Shown here piece after piece: positions 7,257 through 7,782 of a DNA stretch of 7,782 nucleotides. This stretch comes from an uncultured Chlorobiota bacterium (GTDB lineage: Bacteria > Bacteroidota > Kapaibacteriia > OLB7): positions 1 to 7,782 of the forward strand of contig CAMLOB010000162.1 in the NCBI GenBank assembly GCA_946481475.1, given 5' to 3'. Both the position numbers and the translations under genes were made by a program. The first letter of the stretch is position 1. Each line of letters opens with the position of its first letter. The notes under the pieces were generated by a model. That model saw only the letters and a list, made by a program, of their open reading frames with translations. It was not told the origin of the DNA and did no database searches.

Positions 7257-7782
7257 CTATTCTACAGGTTCGAGACTGTTGGACGGAACTCCTTCAGGAG
7301 GATAGTTCGCCTCGGCCTTCTGCAGTTCTTCCAGCGGATACTTCTCCAGCGGCTTCGGATAATTCTCCGGTCCCTCTCCCTCCTCGCCGACCTGCGTGAT
7401 GCTCTGGATTCCGGTCAGTTCCGACTTCTTTCTCTTCAGCACTTTCCGGACCGATTTGACGATAAACTCGCTGGTCAGTCCGAAGACCTCCATCAGATGA
7501 TCCGGATCGCCCGATCCGCCGAAGGTGTCGGTGACGCCGACAAACTCCATCGGAACCGGAGCGTTCTTGACGATTGCCTGAGCGACGGCCGATCCCATCC
7601 CTCCCAGGATCTGGTGCTCTTCAGCGGTTACGACCGCACCACACTCCCGCGCTGCGGTCACCACCGTCTCCACATCCAGCGGCTTGATCGTGTGCAGGTT
7701 GATGACCCGGGCCTCGATTCCCTCCTTTGCCAGTTCCTGTGCGGCGGCGAGGGCTTCCCAGACCATCGGACCGCAGGCAATG
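7257..7782 (-). CDS. Transketolase C-terminal subunit, partial (5' end outside window)
   Basis: The visible 174 codons are the C-terminal part of a transketolase, most like the C-terminal subunit of split transketolases; the start lies beyond 7782. Transketolase moves two-carbon units between sugar phosphates in the pentose phosphate pathway, using thiamine diphosphate. Seen: IACGPMVWEAL at the window edge, ARVINLHTIKPLD, VVTAEEHQILGGMGSAVA, and FVGVTDTFGGSGDPDHLME, which together match the transketolase C-terminal domain. The family fold ends near the helix IVKSVRKVL. About 50 more residues follow, rich in Glu, Pro and Tyr (for example ENYPKPLEKYPLEELQKAEA), ending at TAG; this tail is not part of the usual domain. 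The N-terminal thiamine-binding subunit should lie to the right of the window if the gene is split. A full-length transketolase or a DXP-synthase-like enzyme is less likely but not excluded. Confidence 0.88.
   Translation of the reverse strand, partial: IACGPMVWEALAAAQELAKEGIEARVINLHTIKPLDVETVVTAARECGAVVTAEEHQILGGMGSAVAQAIVKNAPVPMEFVGVTDTFGGSGDPDHLMEVFGLTSEFIVKSVRKVLKRKKSELTGIQSITQVGEEGEGPENYPKPLEKYPLEELQKAEANYPPEGVPSNSLEPVE

Overview
The window looks like chromosomal DNA from a Gram-negative, probably environmental bacterium of moderately high GC content. It has ordinary housekeeping genes at the right end and a signalling locus that fills the left three quarters. No plasmid, phage, transposase, tRNA, rRNA or CRISPR signal is seen. 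The sequence alone does not fix the phylum. A split transketolase, an ETR1-like sensor kinase, weak Shine-Dalgarno sequences and a CGCAAAG-type palindromic repeat fit several environmental lineages.

Positions 1-6106, all on the minus strand, carry three large sensor histidine kinases in a row. In transcription order the first is a soluble PAS kinase (6106-4826). The second is a 976-residue hybrid kinase (4619-1689) with an ethylene-receptor-like membrane domain, a kinase core, a receiver, a PAS domain and a second kinase core. The third is a CHASE-domain membrane kinase (1617 to beyond position 1). All three end in the same phytochrome-type kinase module (SHDLR.P H-box, NLL.NAWKF N-box), so these modules look paralogous. 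No stand-alone response regulator or output gene lies between them; the only receiver is the one inside the hybrid kinase. Two of the sensor domains, ETR1-type and CHASE, are the classes plants use for ethylene and cytokinin.

Positions 6278-7147 hold moaC (molybdenum cofactor synthesis, minus) and crcB/fluC (fluoride channel, plus). They diverge from a 36-bp gap. The right edge (7257-7782, minus) is the C-terminal half of a split transketolase subunit with an unusual acidic, proline- and tyrosine-rich tail. It converges on crcB, and between the two lies a large imperfect palindrome (7168-7244) built from CGCAAAG-like units.

The kinase genes are separated by 71-206 bp with no overlaps, so co-transcription is possible but not shown. 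No gap without a gene exceeds about 210 bp. The most notable content is the hybrid kinase with conserved ethylene/copper-site residues next to a CHASE kinase.
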